Position numbers and translations under genes: made by a program
From: Tritrichomonas musculus
Lineage: Eukaryota; Parabasalia; Tritrichomonadida; Tritrichomonadidae
Assembly: GCA_039105265.1 (NCBI GenBank)
Contig: JAPFFF010000050.1
Location: 868,001-932,000, forward strand
DNA length: 64,000 nucleotides
Direction: 5' to 3'
Notes under the pieces: model-generated
What the model saw: only the letters and a program-made list of their open reading frames with translations
Database searches by the model: none
Told to the model about the DNA's origin: nothing
Shown here: positions 40,101 through 49,566 of the stretch, one piece after another
Layout: the number at the start of each line of letters is the position of its first letter
Position numbering within the stretch: the stretch's first letter is position 1

Positions 40101-40944
40101 TACCTATTTTTGTGACACTAGATGGAATGACTATTTCTTTGATACACGTTTCTGAAAATGCTGATTCTTCGATCGTTTGTAAATTTGAATTTGGTTCAAA
40201 CACGATTTTACGAAGTTTTTTGCAATTTTGAAATGCATATGATTTGATGATTTTGATTTTTGATGGAATGATCGCTTCTTCAAGATTTCGTATTGCAAAA
40301 TAAAGAACATCAAAATTCTCACTTTTTTCATCACTTTTTCCAAGCAAATATTTTTCATCTTTGAATACAAATCTATCGTTTAATGGTGAAACTATAATTT
40401 TATTTAAATAGTCTAATTTGTCGCACCATCCAGTCTTCAATTCTATCAAGCTTTCTTGAATATAAAGGATAGAAAAGCTTAATCCATTGAATGCATTTCT
40501 GAAAACTTTTTGAATAGACGAGAGGTCAAATGATTTATGAATATTATTAAAGAATAACTCTGGGTAACTTCCGATTATACTTGTAACCAAATAATCTTCG
40601 GATTCATATTTAAATATCTCTGGAGCAATAAATTTTCTTATGTCTTTCTTAATTTTGAAAATTGAGGCTGTTTTATTTCGTTTGTTTATTTTGTATACAA
40701 TGTTGCAGGTTTCTTCTTCAATCTCTTGGCACAAAAGAATTTCAAGTAGTTCAAGATCACAATCGGTGATTGCTTGATGTATTAATTGTCGAACATTTTC
40801 AAATTCTTCTAATGAAATTAATTCATTATGATTGATAAAAAGATCAAGAATTTCTTTTTTCTTTTCTTTGGCTGATCCCTTTTCAATTTTAGGCTCAAAT
40901 TCTTTTATCAGAATCTCATAAATGTGCTTGTTTCTTTCTTCCAT
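37105..40944 (-). CDS. Large BspA-like LRR protein with repeated 205-residue module
   Basis: The protein has 1279 residues. A short helical N-terminus (1-75) resembles the start of trichomonad DUF3447/LRR proteins, and then LRR_5/BspA-like repeats run to the end (IPSSVTKIGKKAFFYCADLQ; FEPNSNLQTIEESAFS). A larger module of 205 residues (615 bp) containing WCDKLDYLNKIIVSPLNDRF, KYLLGKSDEKS, FDVLYFAIRNLEEAIIPS and four LRRs is repeated three times in tandem with near identity, and a more diverged copy follows nearer the C-terminus. No signal peptide or membrane anchor is seen, so surface display is unlikely unless by another route. Such proteins are inferred to bind other proteins. First ATG chosen; no strong initiator seen. 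Confidence 0.82.
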   Translation of the reverse strand: MEERNKHIYEILIKEFEPKIEKGSAKEKKKEILDLFINHNELISLEEFENVRQLIHQAITDCDLELLEILLCQEIEEETCNIVYKINKRNKTASIFKIKKDIRKFIAPEIFKYESEDYLVTSIIGSYPELFFNNIHKSFDLSSIQKVFRNAFNGLSFSILYIQESLIELKTGWCDKLDYLNKIIVSPLNDRFVFKDEKYLLGKSDEKSENFDVLYFAIRNLEEAIIPSKIKIIKSYAFQNCKKLRKIVFEPNSNLQTIEESAFSETCIKEIVIPSSVTKIGKKAFFYCADLQKIEFPPDSKIQTIGMNSFDMPKVKEFSIPPSVIKIGKSKRLTSHGFQKIEIPTNSNLQTIGKRAFIGSDIEELYLPKGLTNLEDRWCDCLLKLNKIIVSPLNDRFVFKDEKYLLGKSDEKSENFDVLYFAIRNLEEAIIPSNIKIIKSCAFQNCEMLRKIVFEPNSNLQTIEEAAFSKMCIKEIIIPSSVTKIGNFAFRCCENLQKIEFEPNSNLQAIEKETFSESGINEIIIPSNVKKICTSAFFNCGNLPKIEFEPDSKLKTIEESAFSFSFIKELYIPKYLKNLEFRWCFTIDYLTKIIVSPLNDRFVFKDEKYLLGKSDEKSDNFDVLYFAIRNLKEAIIPSNIKIIKSCAFQSCKMLRKIVFEPNSNLQTIEEAAFSKTCIKEIIIPSSVTKIGNFAFHCCENLQKIEFEPDSKLQTIERSAFCRTLINKIYIPAGVREIGEYTFYSCKNLLKFEFPTNISTIRPKIFQDSGVQEIKIPPSVTKIIKKQFDECKNLQKIEIPPESKLQIIDEYAFKELNIEGIFIPSSVTRIGQYAFYDCKNLRKVEFQLNSRLQMIDELAFKATSISEISIPESVEKIYKYAFNDCKKLRKIEIPEKSKLQSIENGAFQGTIIKEIYLPKDLSYLDDEWCKGASKLNRIIISPLNNKFIFKDDKFLLGKSDEKSDNFDVLYFIRRDIEEVIIPSNIKIIPPFAFSNFQNLQKITFSPNSNLQVISRIAFSDLKNIKEINIPASVVKIGTLAFANCKNLQKVEIPTNSNLQNIKHCAFGSTNIKSIYIPASVIKIGPYAFQYCKNLQKVEIPTNSKLKVIESKAFMFSKIKTIFIPAGVTIISKEAFNNCECLQKIDIPLNSCLQKIEEAAFSRLKINKIFIPSSVSVIEQDAFYCCFNLQRVEIHSNSKLKVIEKRVFYYSMIHEFSIPPNVSKINEKAFEKCQNLRIIEIPDESKLESINRTAFDDCPNLIIMIPKKLTKLIGSYNQIIE
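38860..40430 (-). repeat. 615-bp in-frame tandem modules
   Basis: Equivalent points recur at about 38900, 39515 and 40130, a spacing of exactly 615 bp. The KYLLGKSDEKS region and adjoining LRRs are almost unchanged between copies. Confidence 0.85.
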
Positions 40945-43471
40945 GTTAAATAAATTTGTAAACTAGTCAAATTTATCTTTAGAAAAAGAGCAAATAAGTA
41001 AATTGAAAAAGTGAAATTGGATTCCACTTTTTTAAGAAGGTTTAACAAAAATTTATTAAAAAGGGCAATTAAGTAAATTGAAAAAGTGAAATTGTTTTAT
41101 AAGAAAATTGCAGCATTTTGATTATTTTTTGTTTTGTGTTGAATTCAAATATAATAACTAAACAAATATATATTAGTGGGTAGATTAAAACTTAAGTATT
41201 TTTCTAATGATAAAGTTATTTTAAAAACGATACGTCTCTTTCAAACGTGTTTTTATAGAAATTCTATTAAAAAGTTGAACTTTTTAAAAAAGGTGACTTA
41301 TCTTTTTTGTAATAACTTTAAGGTACAAATCCAGTACGTTTAATATTGAGAGGGTACCCGTTTATTATTTGTGAGAAGTGCCTCCCCAGAAAAAGTCGAT
41401 GAATTCTGTTTAAACGCATGAAAATGTCAGATTCCACTTTTTGCCAAAATATAGGCCAATTTTTTTTTTAATATTCTAAAATTTAATTTTTATCTTCTTT
41501 TTTCTATTAGTAAAAATACTTTTCTTTTCAGTAATCAAGCTATTTATCAAAGTTATCCTATATACAATACTATATTTGATATCAAAGTTCGATCAATAAT
41601 CAAGATTTTCATATTAAAATCAGATTAAATTAAATAGTCCGATATATCTCGCCTTGAATCAAAAAAAATCCAAGAATTTCTTCATTATCGCCATTTAAAA
41701 AGAATACTAACAGTAAAAGATAGTTTTCCTTTGCAATTATATTTTTTTGATATTTCAAATTGCATCAAAGTAAAAGTTTTTTGAAAATTCATGATTTCTT
41801 GAATAAAAATACTTTTATTAATAAAGCTTTTTTGAGAAATAGCTCAATTTTCAATCCATTTGCTTAAAATGTAACATTTTTTGAAATAATCAAAATTTTG
41901 TTGCAATATGCATATTGGAATAGCAATTAGCATTTTTCTCTAGTATATAAAAGTTTTGGAATAGAAAATGGCTTATTATTCTGAAATATCAAGATATTAT
42001 TTAATATCATATAAGAAATGAAATATGATTTACTCTAATAATGGTTATACCCATGTTTTCACCTTTGACTATGAGTTTTCCACTTTTGTTAGGTTTATTC
42101 AAATCATATCACCTCATTATAATTTGATTGGATTTTCAGAACTAGATGAAGTCACGCCATCAAAAAAGAATTGTCATATCATGTTTAACAATTTCGATGA
42201 CGATATTTATTTTTTCGATTCTTTTTAATTTTATGGTTTTACTAAACAAATTCTTTACAATCATTCTCTTATTATGCTTTTTATTTGACCCTTTTTGCTT
42301 TTTTTAATATTATTCAATAAAGATTGAAAATCGTTATAATTTGATTAATTTATGCTTCCAACATGCGTTTAGGATAATGCCTAAGTATAATACTTAAGTA
42401 TGAATCTTAATTTCATATAATAATCACAAAAAAATTTCAATTTTAGCTTTTTTTAAATAAAAAAATATAGAAAAAGTCGATGAATAATGAGATTTAAATT
42501 AATAAAATGGTATAAATAAATTTAATATTATTTATGCTTATATTTTAACTATAAATATTGGGATTTAATTTGAATTTTTAATTAATAAAAAAATTGTTAA
42601 CGATTAAAAAAACAAAATTCGTTATAACTTGGGCATTAAATAACATAGGATGTAATGATTTAAATCCCCAAAGATTTTATCCAAATATTTGTTAAATATA
42701 AAGAAAAACCTCATTCACATGTAAAATCAATAATAAACGGTCAAAATTCTAATAAAAAAAAATTCAATGGGAATAAAAAGAATTGTCAGATTTTGAGAGA
42801 GAAAATAATATTATTTGTGAGAAAATTTTCCAAAATTTTCTTCTTACGTTTACTCGTACGTTTATTCCGCAAAAAAAAAATGACAGTTAATTTCTAAGGG
42901 TATTTTTCATTCAATTTAATTATTTTATTAAATATTTAATAATAAATTATATAAAAATTATTATTATAAATTAATAATTTTGTTAAATTTTATTATTTTT
43001 ACGATTTTATTTGGAGATATTAGTAAAATAGAGAAAATTAAAAAAATTTCTGATAAAAATATTTCTGATCATATTTGGTTTTCTTTTTGAAAAAAAAAAA
43101 AATGATCAAACTATGGTCAATTTATGCTAGATTGACCTTGCTCTGGATTTAATGAAGTGCTATGGATCTATTGAAAGCATGTTAATATTGTTAATTTCTC
43201 TCAAAATTTGGAATGATTTTCCTTTCAATTTTATATTTTAAGATTAAAATATGATTATCTTTAAATATAAATAAATATTTAATAATCGTATCGGTGTAAT
43301 TAAAGATAATCTTATGTAATTAAACATATCATAATTTGATTAAATAAAAAACCTATTAAGTCCCAAAAAGTTCCAGCATATTGAGTATGTACCCATCTAA
43401 TTAGACTTTGAAAGAGGTACCATACATTTTTGCAAAAATATATTGACCTTCATAGGTGAAATTAATTGACC
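40945..43471. other. 2.5-kb AT-rich intergenic region
   Basis: No gene is supported. AAGTAAATTGAAAAAGTGAA occurs as a direct repeat (about 40995 and 41072). A less AT-rich patch at about 41330-41450 may be an old relic. A 67-codon ATG frame at 42025-42228 has no recognisable homology or repeat support. The rest is homopolymer-rich DNA. Confidence 0.4.
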
Positions 43472-44578
43472 TTATATATATCTTTTTTGCTGAATTGCTA
43501 ATTTTTTATCAAGAGTTTCCTTTATATTATAAACTCTTATTAAAGCATTCAATATTGGAATTGAACCATTAACCATTGGTAAATTGGCCAAAGCAGAACG
43601 GTTTTCAGCCGAATAAAATTGTTTTGAATTTCCTTGCAAATGAAAGAAGACGACATTTTTATATTCATTAGCATAACGTCCGACCTGACTGAATTGTTCT
43701 CCCAAAATGTGAATTCCATAATTGTATCTATAAGGCAAAATTATGACTTCTGATCTATTGTGACAATAAGTGTGCCATACATCATCAACATAACAAACGC
43801 GCGCTTTGAAAATGCATTCCCACAATTTTTTTGGTTGCTTTCTTATATAATGAAGATTATAAAGAACAATTCCTGAGTTGATCCATGCATATCTATCTCT
43901 GTATGATGCAGCAATTGTTCTTTTGTCCATGTTTAATTGCCAGAGTTGTTTGATTGGAGCAACATTAATCATGTCAGTATCCAAAAAAAGTATTTTATCA
44001 ACTGTTGGCAATATTTGGTGGAGAAAAACTTTGACAATTATGATTTTGTTATGAGGACAACGCGCTCTGGAGAAATAAGGCATAAACGTGTGATTTTCAA
44101 GATAGTGTTTAACAATTATATTGGAACCTGGTTGAAGAAATAGTGTGAAATTTGTTAAATCAAGAGTCATGTTATGTGGAATTATAAAATAAAAGTCGAA
44201 ATTCTGTTCTTTATTGTTGAAGATTACTGAAAAATAGCTAGTTAAGACTTGATAAATTGCTTTCTGGTTAAAAATCCAGCACACTTTTTTATTAATCGTG
44301 AATGACTTAAAAAACATTGGCGATGTATAATTTAAGCAGTTAATATACATGTAAAACTGGTATGATAAAATTGCTATCAATAATATGAACAATATCATAT
44401 GGTAAGTATCCATTATTTCGGAAGAAATACTTAATTCATCTTTTTTGGTAGATTTTTGGGTAGTTTTCTCTTGCATTTTTAACTTTTTACAAGGGAAAAA
44501 TTTGGGCGCAAAATTGAATGCAATTGAAATAAAATACGTTATTATAAAAACTTTTTGAAAAACACTTAAAATAATCAT
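43472..44578 (-). CDS. Glycosyltransferase family 8-like protein
   Basis: The protein has 368 residues from the first ATG. The GT8 fold is marked by the metal-binding DxD motif in LFLDTDMINVAPIKQLW (Asp200-Asp202), then SYRDRYAWINSGIVLYNL, and the C-terminal HxxGxxK motif as HLQGNSK (His313). These are the key donor-binding residues, so the enzyme looks active; GT8 enzymes retain the anomeric configuration and use UDP-sugars. A hydrophobic segment, MILFILLIAILSYQFYMYIN, is a probable signal anchor for a type II Golgi protein. Another hydrophobic stretch lies in the first 25 residues, so the true start may be the later ATG at 44476, which would give one anchor after a 20-residue cytosolic tail. 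The acceptor is unknown. Confidence 0.8.
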   Translation of the reverse strand: MIILSVFQKVFIITYFISIAFNFAPKFFPCKKLKMQEKTTQKSTKKDELSISSEIMDTYHMILFILLIAILSYQFYMYINCLNYTSPMFFKSFTINKKVCWIFNQKAIYQVLTSYFSVIFNNKEQNFDFYFIIPHNMTLDLTNFTLFLQPGSNIIVKHYLENHTFMPYFSRARCPHNKIIIVKVFLHQILPTVDKILFLDTDMINVAPIKQLWQLNMDKRTIAASYRDRYAWINSGIVLYNLHYIRKQPKKLWECIFKARVCYVDDVWHTYCHNRSEVIILPYRYNYGIHILGEQFSQVGRYANEYKNVVFFHLQGNSKQFYSAENRSALANLPMVNGSIPILNALIRVYNIKETLDKKLAIQQKRYI

Positions 44579-44819
44579 TTGAAAAATAGTATTCAATTGC
44601 TCCTGAATTTATGGAAATTTTACTAAAATTTTTTTTATTAAGAAATGGGATTGATGAACATTTCAACCATTTAATTCTCATTTTCTTTTGAAAACGGAAT
44701 GATTAGTGTCGATTTTATGATGTTAGAGATGTTAGAAATAATTGAATATATGTATATCAATAAATTATTTCAAAACAATAATATTATTAGCAAATCACCA
44801 AAAAGCGTCAATGATCGAG
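44579..44819. other. AT-rich spacer upstream of the GT8 gene
   Basis: The GT8 frame stays open a short way but without an ATG. No other feature is seen. Confidence 0.35.
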
Positions 44820-45150
44820 AGTGAAAAGCACCAATGATCAGGAACAAATAGTAACCAACCTATCATATACTACTGTGTATGGCTCACCGTATCGTCTCCA
44901 AACTCACTGCTAATCATCCCCTAATACAAATCTTGATTTGTCACTAAATAAAATTTTGGTTTTTCAGGGACTGCATTATTTTCTTTATAATACTTCAATA
45001 CTTTAGATAACTTTGTATTACCAACTCCAAATTCAATTTGCATATCTCTGTACCTATAACTATTTTTATGAGCTAAAATTATTTTTTGCTCATCAGGCAT
45101 TGATTTGGGGAATGTTATCCTATTTATGCACAAATAAAAATGAAGCAATC
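44820..45150 (-). pseudogene. Tc1-like transposase N-terminal relic (paired HTH)
   Basis: The minus strand reads MPDEQKIILAHKNSYRYRDM, QIEFGVGNTKLSKVLKYYKE and, after a stop, ISSEFGDDTVSHT. This is the order of two helix-turn-helix DNA-binding units at the N-terminus of Tc1/IS630-type transposases. There is no ATG, the reading frame contains stops, and the DDE catalytic part is absent. It is a plain DNA-transposon fossil. Confidence 0.45.
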
Positions 45151-46035
45151 GAAAGAAATCATATCATGAAAAATAAGCTTTCAGTTTATGGCCATATAAG
45201 CTTTGAATATCAAATTAAATATTATTGAATTTCGAATAACGAATTTTTTTTCGTACAGTATTGAAATGCTTTGAAAAAGTTTTGCTCCCGAATTTAGCGA
45301 AATAGTTTAGTAAAGTAGACTTATTATTAATTTTAAATATCCTTCAATATTTCTATGAACACTAATAATATATTATATGAGATATTTCAAAACAAATTAT
45401 TTTTTGAAGGGGGTTTGAAAAAATCTTTCAATCGGTGCGATCCATTTTGTGAGTTCTCAATTTGCATCAAAATATTATATGAGTTACTTGAAAAAATGAT
45501 CGGTTGTATTGAAATTGCCAAATTCGACGATAATTTGGAGATCATTTCTTATAAAAAAATTTTCTTGTGATAAACCAACTTTCTTTTTACAATAATAGCT
45601 CATAATGGCCGAATATTCCCGTTGTCAAAAAAGAGGACAAAATAGCTCTCAGAAAAAAAATAACCAAACTTTTTGAATGCCTTAATTTCCAATATAAACC
45701 AAAATCTCTACAAAAAATAGAATTTAATGAATACACGATATAATCGATTTAGATATTCCAGTGTAATATTATCAATGCCTTTTGTATAACCAAAATTGAA
45801 AGACTTTTTCTTGTAAAAATTGTTAAGAGTGATTACAAAAAAAAAAAAAAAAAAAACTTTTCTTTTTTAATAAAATTAAAATCTTCTTTTTTCCAATGTG
45901 TCTGTCCAATTTTTGGATTTTAAATTTATTTTACTTAAATTTTAAATGAGGTATTTATGGTTTTAATTTTTTTTTTTTTTTTTTAATGGTTTACAAAATA
46001 TCTTTTTTCAATATATTCTAGATAATATCTTAAAC
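45151..46035. other. AT-rich intergenic with homopolymer runs
   Basis: A run of about 21 A lies near 45837-45857 and a T run near 45967-45983. A 71-codon ATG frame at 45355-45570 has no support. No other feature is seen. Confidence 0.35.
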
Positions 46036-46407
46036 ATGAGTAATTCTCTTTTAAATAAACCTTTGTCTATTTTTAGAACTGGTGTCAGAGATGAAAAAAC
46101 AGCAGCAGCAGTTGTTTCTTTGGACACTTATACTATTAAAACTATTTTTGGTGATGGTACCGTTATATTGGAATTATTAGATCCACAAACAAGAAAGTAT
46201 ATTCCAGATTCATTAAATCTTGATTCAAATGAAAAGAAAATTTCTGATGATGGTATAGAAGAAGAAAATATTTGTACTTTAGACTCAGTAAGTGATAATG
46301 ATATTGTACTAGAAGACGAGAAATTTAATTTAACAATTAAAGAATTGGATGAGCTGCTTAATAGTGAAAAATGGGATGATTTATCTGATGTATTAAAGAA
46401 AAAATAA
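46036..46407 (+). CDS. Small acidic hypothetical protein
   Basis: The ORF has 123 codons with an ATG. I do not recognise it. The composition looks like a real protein rather than chance AT-rich ORF: Ala and Val in the first 40 residues (EKTAAAVVSLDTYTIKTIFG), a VILELLDPQTRKYIP stretch, and an acidic helical tail (LTIKELDELLNSEKWDDLSD). It has no signal peptide or transmembrane helix. The gene is isolated, with homopolymer-rich DNA before and a GC-richer hairpin after. It might be a small conserved trichomonad protein or a remnant. Confidence 0.4.
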   Translation: MSNSLLNKPLSIFRTGVRDEKTAAAVVSLDTYTIKTIFGDGTVILELLDPQTRKYIPDSLNLDSNEKKISDDGIEEENICTLDSVSDNDIVLEDEKFNLTIKELDELLNSEKWDDLSDVLKKK

Positions 46408-46819
46408 TGAATACAAATAAATAATATGACTACATATTTCGAAGCATGTTTAATTGAATTCTTCAATAAAATCCTGGTCTTTTATTAAATTATTATATTT
46501 CAGGTAATATAATTTATAAAAGAATGCTTTTTGCTATCATAATACATTTCATGTGTCGTAAATATATTGTTCATCAATTTGTTTTTATTATTTTTCATTC
46601 AAATTGTAGTATATTTTGAGAGGAAATAAAAAAACTTTACCGTGCCAAATTAAAATTCAATTTTTAAAAATGTAATTTACGAACTCCCCGTAACACTTTG
46701 TGAGAGCGAAGCCCTTAAAAAGTGTGGAGGAGAATTCGTAAATCTCTGAATGTCTTTCACTTTTTGATTTTTTTTTTTATTCAAAATTTGAGGCACTATA
46801 AATTATTTGATGTACTATA
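46408..46819. other. Intergenic with GC-richer hairpin
   Basis: Positions 46675-46738 form an imperfect inverted repeat: TTTACGAACTCCCC and ACACTTT on the left pair with AAAGTGT and GGAGAATTCGTAAA on the right, around a loop of about 18 nt. It is clearly more GC-rich than its surroundings. It could be a structured RNA or an element end. The rest is AT-rich. Confidence 0.45.
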
Positions 46820-47209
46820 CAGTAAGGTTGTAAAATTCAAAAACGTCTCAAAAGAGGAAAATCTACTTTTTCATAGAAAACGATTAAAATGAATTTAAAA
46901 TAAAAGTCAAAATAACGAATTTAATTCAAATTTGGATTTTCCTTTATAGCGTTGCAAAAATGGAAAATCCACTTTTTGAATGAGGCTCATTTTTTCATAT
47001 AGAGATAGGAAAGCACTATTTGATGAATATAATGTCGCAAACAGCTGTGTGATAAACTTAATCATGGAAATATTATTTCTTAAAATGGTAGGTTTAGACA
47101 AGATTTTCTCTCTATTTCCTTATTTCTTTCATTTTTATTAATGAAAATTTTTTTCTCAAAAAGTCGATTTTCCTATTTTGAAACGTTTTCCAATTTTGAA
47201 ACCTTACTG
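46820..47209. mobile_element. Mariner-type MITE with TA target site
   Basis: A 390-bp element with inverted repeats of about 55 bp starting CAGTAAGGTTGTAAAATTC (left) and CAGTAAGGTTTCAAAATTG (right, minus strand), flanked by TA (46818-46819 and 47210-47211). It has no ORF. It stands 23 bp from the left end of the Kolobok-type element. Confidence 0.85.
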
Positions 47210-48141
47210 TAACTTCTTTGAAACCACTTTAAGGGTACAGTATGAATGAGTTTATCTCATTAAAAAGTGAATTATTAGAAAAATTGTCGAATTTTAATAT
47301 ATAAAAAATTTTTAAAAATACATAAAAATAATATATATTAATATTATAATTTTGTAAATAAGAAATTATGATTTAAAAAATTGAATTGATAATGACACTT
47401 CTCTCAAATATTTTAAATAGATTTTTTCAATTTTTTGAATCATAATCGATACCAAATTAACCATTTTTGGTCATTTTTATAATATATCTAATACAGGATG
47501 TCCATTTTATGAAATATTGCTTTTTTCCAACAAATTTGAAACAATACTAATATTGAAATACGGACAAAAACCGGTGGTTCATACTTGTATAGATGCATAT
47601 AACAACTTGACTTCCATCACATGCCAGATTATACACTATTCGTTGCTTCAGATTTTCGAATCAATTAACTAATGAATTTTTAATAGTCAACAGTTTTCCA
47701 GCTATTTATGAATACTTTTTCAGCAATTTTAGAAATATTACTCTTGCTCCTTCATAATATTTATATACTTATACATCGATAATATAATCATAGCAGTTTT
47801 GCTACCAGCAAAAAAATTGTATAATCCTATTCATTGTCCTGATTTTAAAAATGTTACTAAAAAGTTTCTAATGTCTTTCCTTCTATCATTTTTTTCAATA
47901 TTTTTTTTTTTTGAGGCGATTTGCCTTTTGAAAAACCTGGAAACGATCGTTTAGTGTTCAATATGAAAATTTAATAAGATAAATAAAAATTAAAATATCT
48001 TCAAATAATAAATATATTTTTTTTAAAAATTATTAGGTATATAAATTTATATCATAATTAAAAATAAACTCTTTCATATTTATTATTAGTTTATTCAGCA
48101 GGCATTAAATAAGTGAAATTAAAAAATTGTATTCAATTTTT

Positions 48142-49566
48142 TCAATGTGTTTTCTGAAAAAAGCAGTATTCATAGGAATCTTTTTTTTCATTATAATCAC
48201 CTTCTTCATAAGGTAAAGCGCGCTTTTTCGCAGCATTTCTTGCATTAATGGTTCGAATTCTTTCTAACATTTGATTTCTTTTTTCTTTTTCAATGTTATT
48301 TTGCTCTTCCAAATCCAAAATCGCAGAATATATATAATCAGGAAGTTGACTTGTTTTGAATACACTTTCAAAAACCTTTTTAATAAAATCGCGATCATTC
48401 TTTTTGCCGATAGCTAATGCTGAGCGATACTGATAAGAACTTTTTAGATCAACTCTTTTGGGGGAAAATGTTCCAATAGATGCATTTAGCGATTCATTGA
48501 CTGTTGTAGACATTCCTTTGCAGCATGATCTAATAATGGGTGCGGTCTTTTCACAATAACGTTCTAACGCATGCTTATAGTTTAGGTTTTCAACTCCTCG
48601 ATTCCAAATATTAAAGAGGGCTTTGTTGATTTTTCTAGGTCTCCCTCTACGCTTGATTTCTGACGGGTGAATACAGTGAGAATGATCATCCGTCAAGTGA
48701 TTCGGGGCATTCAGCCACAGCATCTCCCTAAGGTCCGGATCATCGATAACGTTAACAATAAACTTAGCAAACTGTATCATCTTTTCTACCACGCCGTAGA
48801 AAGGTTGCTCATTTCTCGGAATAAAATTAAGTTCTCTCCTTACTGATGCAAAGGCGTTCCTCAGGCTCTTCTTTGCATGGCCAAAATCTCTATAATGATT
48901 TACATTTAATCCTTCTTGTGTGTAAATATTAGCAGATTTGTTATCACCATCGTGGACGATATCTAAGGATTTGTCGCCAAAGTTCTCTCTCATTTCGCTA
49001 GCAATATGATGGAGTCCATTAGACTCCATCATATTGCTAGCACCTCTAAAATTTCCAAATATGTTTTTACCATTTCGATCGTTTATGGTATCGTAGTAAG
49101 AAACAACTTGAGATGTCTCTAAATCGATCATTGCATTTGTATTTTCCTTGCCGTGTCGGGGAGAGGACCAACGAGAGTCCTGTGAAAACCGATAGTTGCC
49201 TTGAGATACAGATTGCATCATTGCTTCTTGGCAGGATTTTTTGGCAAGACTGACGATTTTAGGTCCAATTTTTGCCTGATAAGTGTAAAAGGTTGCTCTT
49301 GAACAAGGTCTTACTCCATTCATTAACAAAATTGTTCTTGTAGATTGATATGTTGATCCAGATAAAAGAGTACTTAATACAACACATGGTGGATTTGCTT
49401 TGACAAAATAAGTGGTCTCATCTAGTTTCTTCTCAATAGTTTTTGGAACATCAAGATGATCTTGTGTAACTTCATCTTTTGCTTGGCTTCTCTTTAAAGA
49501 TGCTTTGGCAGCTTTGCAGTCTCTTGCTTTTTTGGCTGCCTTCCACCTACTATTTCGTGGCGGCAT
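48142..49566 (-). CDS. DDE transposase, Kolobok/Mutsd-like
   Basis: The protein has 474 residues with a basic N-terminus (SRWKAAKKARDCKAAKASLK) suited to DNA binding or nuclear import. The core follows the Mutsd-type DDE layout: first Asp in RFSQDSRWSSPRHGKENTNA followed by DLETSQVVSYYD; second Asp in DIVHDGDNKSANIY; the HYRDFGHAKKSLRN helix; a His/Cys patch HLTDDHSHCIHPSEI; and a Glu in TTVNESLNASI as probable third catalytic residue. A basic AT-hook-like KRRGRPRK is at about 310. The ORF has no stop or frame change, so it may be active or only recently silenced. It is the single gene of the surrounding element and lies on the minus strand. First ATG chosen. Confidence 0.75.
   Translation of the reverse strand: MPPRNSRWKAAKKARDCKAAKASLKRSQAKDEVTQDHLDVPKTIEKKLDETTYFVKANPPCVVLSTLLSGSTYQSTRTILLMNGVRPCSRATFYTYQAKIGPKIVSLAKKSCQEAMMQSVSQGNYRFSQDSRWSSPRHGKENTNAMIDLETSQVVSYYDTINDRNGKNIFGNFRGASNMMESNGLHHIASEMRENFGDKSLDIVHDGDNKSANIYTQEGLNVNHYRDFGHAKKSLRNAFASVRRELNFIPRNEQPFYGVVEKMIQFAKFIVNVIDDPDLREMLWLNAPNHLTDDHSHCIHPSEIKRRGRPRKINKALFNIWNRGVENLNYKHALERYCEKTAPIIRSCCKGMSTTVNESLNASIGTFSPKRVDLKSSYQYRSALAIGKKNDRDFIKKVFESVFKTSQLPDYIYSAILDLEEQNNIEKEKRNQMLERIRTINARNAAKKRALPYEEGDYNEKKDSYEYCFFQKTH

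Noticed and set aside
42025-42228. 67-codon plus-strand ATG frame
   Set aside because: No family, no repeat or promoter support; could be chance in AT-rich DNA, though FVRFIQII vaguely recalls a discoidin strand.
45355-45570. 71-codon plus-strand ATG frame
   Set aside because: No recognisable features and no support from context.
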